The translations under genes were made by a program, and so were the position numbers. From Hymenopellis radicata (taxonomy: Eukaryota; Basidiomycota; Agaricomycetes; Agaricales; Physalacriaceae): a stretch of 64,000 nucleotides of DNA. Where the stretch lies: the NCBI GenBank assembly GCA_015501595.1, contig JADNRX010000094.1, positions 1-64,000 on the forward strand, given 5' to 3'. Positions 60,434 through 64,000 of the stretch are shown piece by piece. A model generated the notes under the pieces. The model did no database searches. It was not told the origin of the DNA and saw nothing but the letters and a program-made list of their open reading frames with translations. Each line of letters begins with the position of its first letter. The stretch's first letter is position 1.

Positions 60434-61625
60434 TCATGAACCCTTCTCCTTTTCACTGTCCTTCCCATCTGCCTTTTTCTCTACCTTGGTCTTTTCAGTC
60501 TCTTTCTTTCCACTCTCCTTCGCATCCAGTTTCTCCTCGGTATCCTCTTTGCCTATTGTCGCCTTGTTGTCGACCAAGGCATGTAGAGCTATGACTGCCC
60601 GCAGCAGGCTGCTCATGTAGACAACCAACAGCTCATCATTCGCACTACTTGCGAAGCTCTTCGTCGTCTCCGGCTCTGACAAGTCGGGCAGGAGGTTCAG
60701 TGCATCCTGGAGATAGTAAACGATCTGATGGTTCACAGGCATTTTGCCTGTTGAGACGTCGACGAGATATCGTTGAAGGTCGGATAAGCGGGAGGAGAGG
60801 CCTTGAAGGGAGGAGAGCTGTTCGGCGACGCGAGTCGCGAGAGTGGTTGTCGTTGAATCCTTTATATCACGGAGAAGATGTTCGACACCAATTTCTTCCG
60901 CCTCTTCGGCTTCAATTGCAGATGGGACGTGAAGAAAGGTTTTCCTTGTTTCCGTACCATCCTGTGTAAGCCTGATATATCAATAAATCACATAGACAGC
61001 GAGAGAACTTACATCCTTGATCTCCTCTACGGCGAAATAAGCGTCGGTTGGGATTCCCACTGTTGATGGTCGCACGTCTACGATGACCATGACTGGACGC
61101 GCAATGAATTTCTTGAATAGATCGTTGATTTCCTGATCACTCGCGCGTAGCTTTGGGCCGGAATGGTACCATCCTATCATCCGTTCCTTTGCTATAAGCC
61201 AAATAAGTTAGACGGAGGCGGCCAATTAGAAGTGAATACATACCGTTCACCTTCTTGAACATTTCATACATTCCCTGTATGTAATTGTGATCTAAAAACC
61301 ATGTCTTGCTATCCTTTTCATCCTCTTCGAACGGAATGCCAAATGAGTTGGCCACGTTGATTGTGCGTCCGTTGTCCTGACCGAGCAGTACGCCGACGAC
61401 GCGTTTCTGAGAATTTCTCGAGACAGCACGAGCATGGTGGTCCGCCACAGATAGCAGGACGAGGGGATGGACGACTGACAGCGAGTTGAGGAATGGGCGG
61501 GGTTAATTGGGCGGCGGACGACGTACTGACTGTAGTGTTTGCCAAGACTGACAACTGAATATGTTGATAAGTACTTGTAACTGTTTCGAGAGTCAACATA
61601 CCTGCTCAGTTGTACTGGCCACCAT
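60434..61625 (-). CDS. rpn8: 26S proteasome regulatory subunit RPN8
   Basis: A non-catalytic MPN-domain subunit of the proteasome lid that pairs with the deubiquitinase Rpn11. The first exons join as [17 protein letters not shown] and [20 protein letters not shown], then [40 protein letters not shown] and [13 protein letters not shown]. The next exons give [30 protein letters not shown] and YFAVEEIKD, then [20 protein letters not shown] and LLRDIKD. The C-terminus has [19 protein letters not shown] and a Lys/Glu-rich tail. The metal-binding JAMM residues are incomplete, as expected for Rpn8. Start at 61625 is favoured because exon 2 uses the strong GTACGT donor to stay in phase. It diverges from the MINDY gene. 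Confidence 0.92.
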
Positions 61626-61910
61626 CGTGAATAAGAGAAATGTAGATCAGCAGACGATGACGAGGGTTGGAGGACGCGACGCGCGTTTAATTGGTTATGT
61701 TTGGCTACGCCTCTTGTGGCTGTGCTCATTATCGCGCTTACGGCATTTGCTGACGACACGGAGCTTGAGTCGCGACTGCGGCCGCTCTGCGCTCTTCTCT
61801 CAACCAGCATCGCAACACATCACCAATTAAGCTTTCCCTCCTTTTGGTTTTCTTCCACCTCAACCGCCTTCGTTCTACCGCCTACTCGTGTCTAAACCTA
61901 TCCATATCAC

Positions 61911-63342
61911 ATGGCTGACACTGTCAACAACCAAGTTCACGCGTCTCAAGCTGAAGTCTGGTATCTCAAGGAAATTGCTTTTGGAACCTCAGAATCACGA
62001 ATACCTGTCAAGATAATAACTCAGAATTTCAATGGGCGCGTTACCTCTCTTCCAATAGGCGTATCCATACGTGTCTAATCCCATGTTTCCAGGCCATGTT
62101 CATTCATTGCTATCTGTACGCTGCCTCGTACATTGTCTCTCAAACAAAGGTCTTATGTATCATGACAGGCAATATACTAATACTACGTGGAGCAATTACT
62201 ATCGAGCCTCCCGGTCGTAAGACTGTGTCCTATGAATTCCTTTCCCAACTTGTTGGAGAGTATCTACTCCTAACATGCCCGGGAATCGACATTTCGGCGG
62301 CGTTGTCCATAATGCCATACACACAGAGTGAGTCTTTCCTAAAATGTAACGCGTTCCATTGTTCATCACTATTAAGTAAAGAGGGCATGGATTTGAATCC
62401 TCTCTTCACTGGCTCGACCTCGTTTAGACCGGGTGGAAGTGGAGGAGAACTGGATCTGTTTAAGCAAGCCGAGATAGAACTTGTTCATGGCTGGCTTGTC
62501 GATCCCGAAAGTCCTGAAGCCTCCTTACTGGCAAAGACTCCGGACTACGACAGCGCCGTCATGTTGATAGCCGATGCCGATCACATCACCAAAGGTCAAC
62601 TGGTTCGTGATGATTCGCGACCTCAGACGCCTGTGGCGTCTGGTAGCAGTTCCTCAGCTGTTAACAACCACAGCGAGGAAGAAAGAGAGAAGATTGCCAA
62701 TGGTGGGTGTCTTTAGAGATACCGTAGTTTGGCTGATCAGTTCTATAGCGATCGCCGTTCGTGAATTTCTGGATTCGACGCGCTCTCAGTTGACGTATCA
62801 CGGCCTCTTCCACCTTGCGTCCACCATAAAGCCTGGTTCCTTGGTCGCACTGTACAGGAATCTCCACCTATCAGTCTTGTATAAGAGGCATGGTGACGAC
62901 TCCTCGCTATACTCTCTTGTCACCGACTATGTTTTCCTTCGAGAGCCTTCTGTCGTCTGGGAGAGATTAGAAGACGTGGATGGCGGCTGGTCAACATTTG
63001 TCGATTCAGACTTTGTGAAAGCTAGTCCTGCGGGCGGTGACTTCGCTGGTCAAACTGCCGAAGACGCGTTACGAGCCGCGGAAATAGAGGCTGGTAATTT
63101 CGTTGCCTCTGATCCTGCCGAGTCAGTCTCTTCGTTTAGCTATTCGTATGTTTTTTTCATTGACAACATTTTACAGTCTTGCGCTTGCTCAACAGTTGCA
63201 GAGCGAAGAAGACAGTCGCGCGCGTTACGAGTATGATCTCCGCCGACGAGAAGAGGAGAAGAGAAGACAGGCGGAAATCAATAAGCGGATGTCCAAACAG
63301 GATAAATCTCGTAAAGCGAAGAAAGATTGCCTTATCATGTAG
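61911..63342 (+). CDS. MINDY-family deubiquitinase (FAM63-like)
   Basis: A cysteine protease that trims Lys48-linked ubiquitin chains. Six exons sum to 1167 nt (388 aa). The start is MADTVNNQVHASQAEVWYLK, then KIITQNFNGPCSFIAICNIL with the catalytic Cys in NGPC. Then come YEFLSQLVGEYLL, KGMDLNPLFTGSTSFRPGG, IELVHGWLVDP, LTYHGLFHLASTIKPGSLVA, LYRNLHLSVLYKR and LVTDYVFLREPSVVWERLED. Near the end DLALAQQLQSEED matches the ubiquitin-binding MIU motif. The last four residues, CLIM, form a CaaX box, so prenylation and membrane attachment are likely. Intron 1 (62036-62092) keeps phase only with a GC donor. The catalytic Cys is encoded by a 23-nt exon (62093-62115). Confidence 0.92.
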
Positions 63343-63705
63343 ATTCTATATACCTCGCGGCTTGGGATCAGTTGAAATACTGCTATATACCTCGCTGGAT
63401 GGAAACTATATCTCTGTAATACTCACGGTCCGCTTTGCTTAGTTCCCAAGATTACACACGACAAACGATACGTTGTTGCGTAATAGGTAGGGTACAAGCG
63501 ATGCGGGGGGTGGGTAAAAGTAAGTTACAGTACGGTGAATAACGAGCGTGTATATATAGTAGTCTGAGAATCATATGCCAGTGAAATACATATAAGGAAT
63601 AGAGGCGGTCATGTCCATAAACGGAAAAGAGGATAAGGGGTCTATAAGTGGTAATGAATCCGTTACACCCGCCCCAGATAGATTAGCTCCACAGCTAATC
63701 TTCGT
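63343..63705. other. Convergent intergenic region
   Basis: About 360 bp between the MINDY stop and the stop of the convergent right-edge gene. It should contain both 3' untranslated regions. No gene or structured RNA was recognised. Confidence 0.5.
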
Positions 63706-64000
63706 TTAACAGGGATCATCAAGTTCAGCCGAGTCAGGATCAGAATCGGTCATCGATGCATCCTCATTACCGTCATCGCGGTTCGAACTTGGGTGGTAAG
63801 GAGGAGGTGGAGCCGAATTGGAACGGTAAAGGGGTGGAGGTGGAGCCGAGGCAGGCCGAGCGATAGCAACACTCGACGTGGATGGGCCGGCCTGAGAAAT
63901 ACTCGGACCCGCAAGGGCAATGATAGGTGGTGGTACAGGTGGAGCAGTTGGGAAGTTAGGAGGAGCAGGTTGATTACCCACGACGGGTACTGAACCGGCT
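63706..64000 (-). CDS. Proline-rich protein, C-terminal part, runs off right edge
   Basis: An open minus-strand frame of about 95 codons continues beyond the window. The visible text is Pro/Ser/Ala-rich (PAPPNFPTAPPVPPP) and contains PPPLY and PPPYH, which fit WW-domain-binding PY motifs. It ends in an acidic tail (NEDASMTDSDPDSAELDDPC). No start codon was seen in the window. PY motifs plus an acidic end would suit an arrestin-type or other Nedd4/Rsp5 adaptor, but that is only a guess without the rest of the gene. Confidence 0.55.
   Translation of the reverse strand, partial: AGSVPVVGNQPAPPNFPTAPPVPPPIIALAGPSISQAGPSTSSVAIARPASAPPPPLYRSNSAPPPPYHPSSNRDDGNEDASMTDSDPDSAELDDPC

Overview
The window is nuclear DNA from a filamentous basidiomycete, most likely an Agaricomycete (mushroom-forming fungus). 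Nearly every gene is broken by many short introns of about 45-60 nt. Genes are tightly packed on both strands. The gene content is fungal: a Nik1-type hybrid histidine kinase, a Pmt1-type mannosyltransferase, a P450, a chitinase with a chitin-binding module, an agaricomycete multi-TM family, and fragments of agaricomycete mobile-element families. No rRNA, tRNA or CRISPR array was recognised.

Left end (1-12.3 kb): a truncated transposon-derived integrase-like gene runs off the left edge. It is followed by an empty stretch and the group III histidine kinase nik1 (1583-6366). Next comes a direct duplication of about 1.2 kb (6515-7716 and 9341-10539). Each copy carries a small membrane-protein gene and the 5' end of the chaperonin gene cct2. 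Between the copies lies a decayed tyrosine-recombinase element. Only the second cct2 copy is complete (10327-12304).

Middle (12.3-31 kb): a Pmt1-type O-mannosyltransferase, a secreted alpha/beta hydrolase, a cytochrome P450, a diverged repeat pair with TATA-like motifs, a multi-TM protein, a large low-complexity protein, a bZIP factor and a Rab escort protein.

Right half (31-64 kb): dense housekeeping genes, many in head-to-head pairs with very short intergenic gaps: RNPS1-like/RRP42, NUF2/RecQ, Cys-rich protein/CSE1, RRP45/TRM112, MLKL-like kinase/ING, RPN8/MINDY. Two exosome core subunits (RRP42, RRP45) and the nuclear exosome helicase MTR4 lie within 25 kb. A peroxisomal 2,4-dienoyl-CoA reductase, a GT8-like glycosyltransferase and a GH18 chitinase fill the rest. 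A proline-rich gene runs off the right edge.

The most striking gene is at 49737-51997. It has an MLKL-like N-terminal helical domain fused to a kinase domain whose catalytic HRD Asp reads Asn (HGN). This is reminiscent of the MLKL pseudokinase cell-death architecture. A second general observation is that several essential or conserved genes (nik1, PMT, RRP42, this kinase, the multi-TM protein) each carry one single-base frameshift, mostly in short homopolymers. Sequence or assembly errors are the likeliest cause. In this answer exon boundaries come from reading frames, splice consensus and remembered family motifs, not from alignments.
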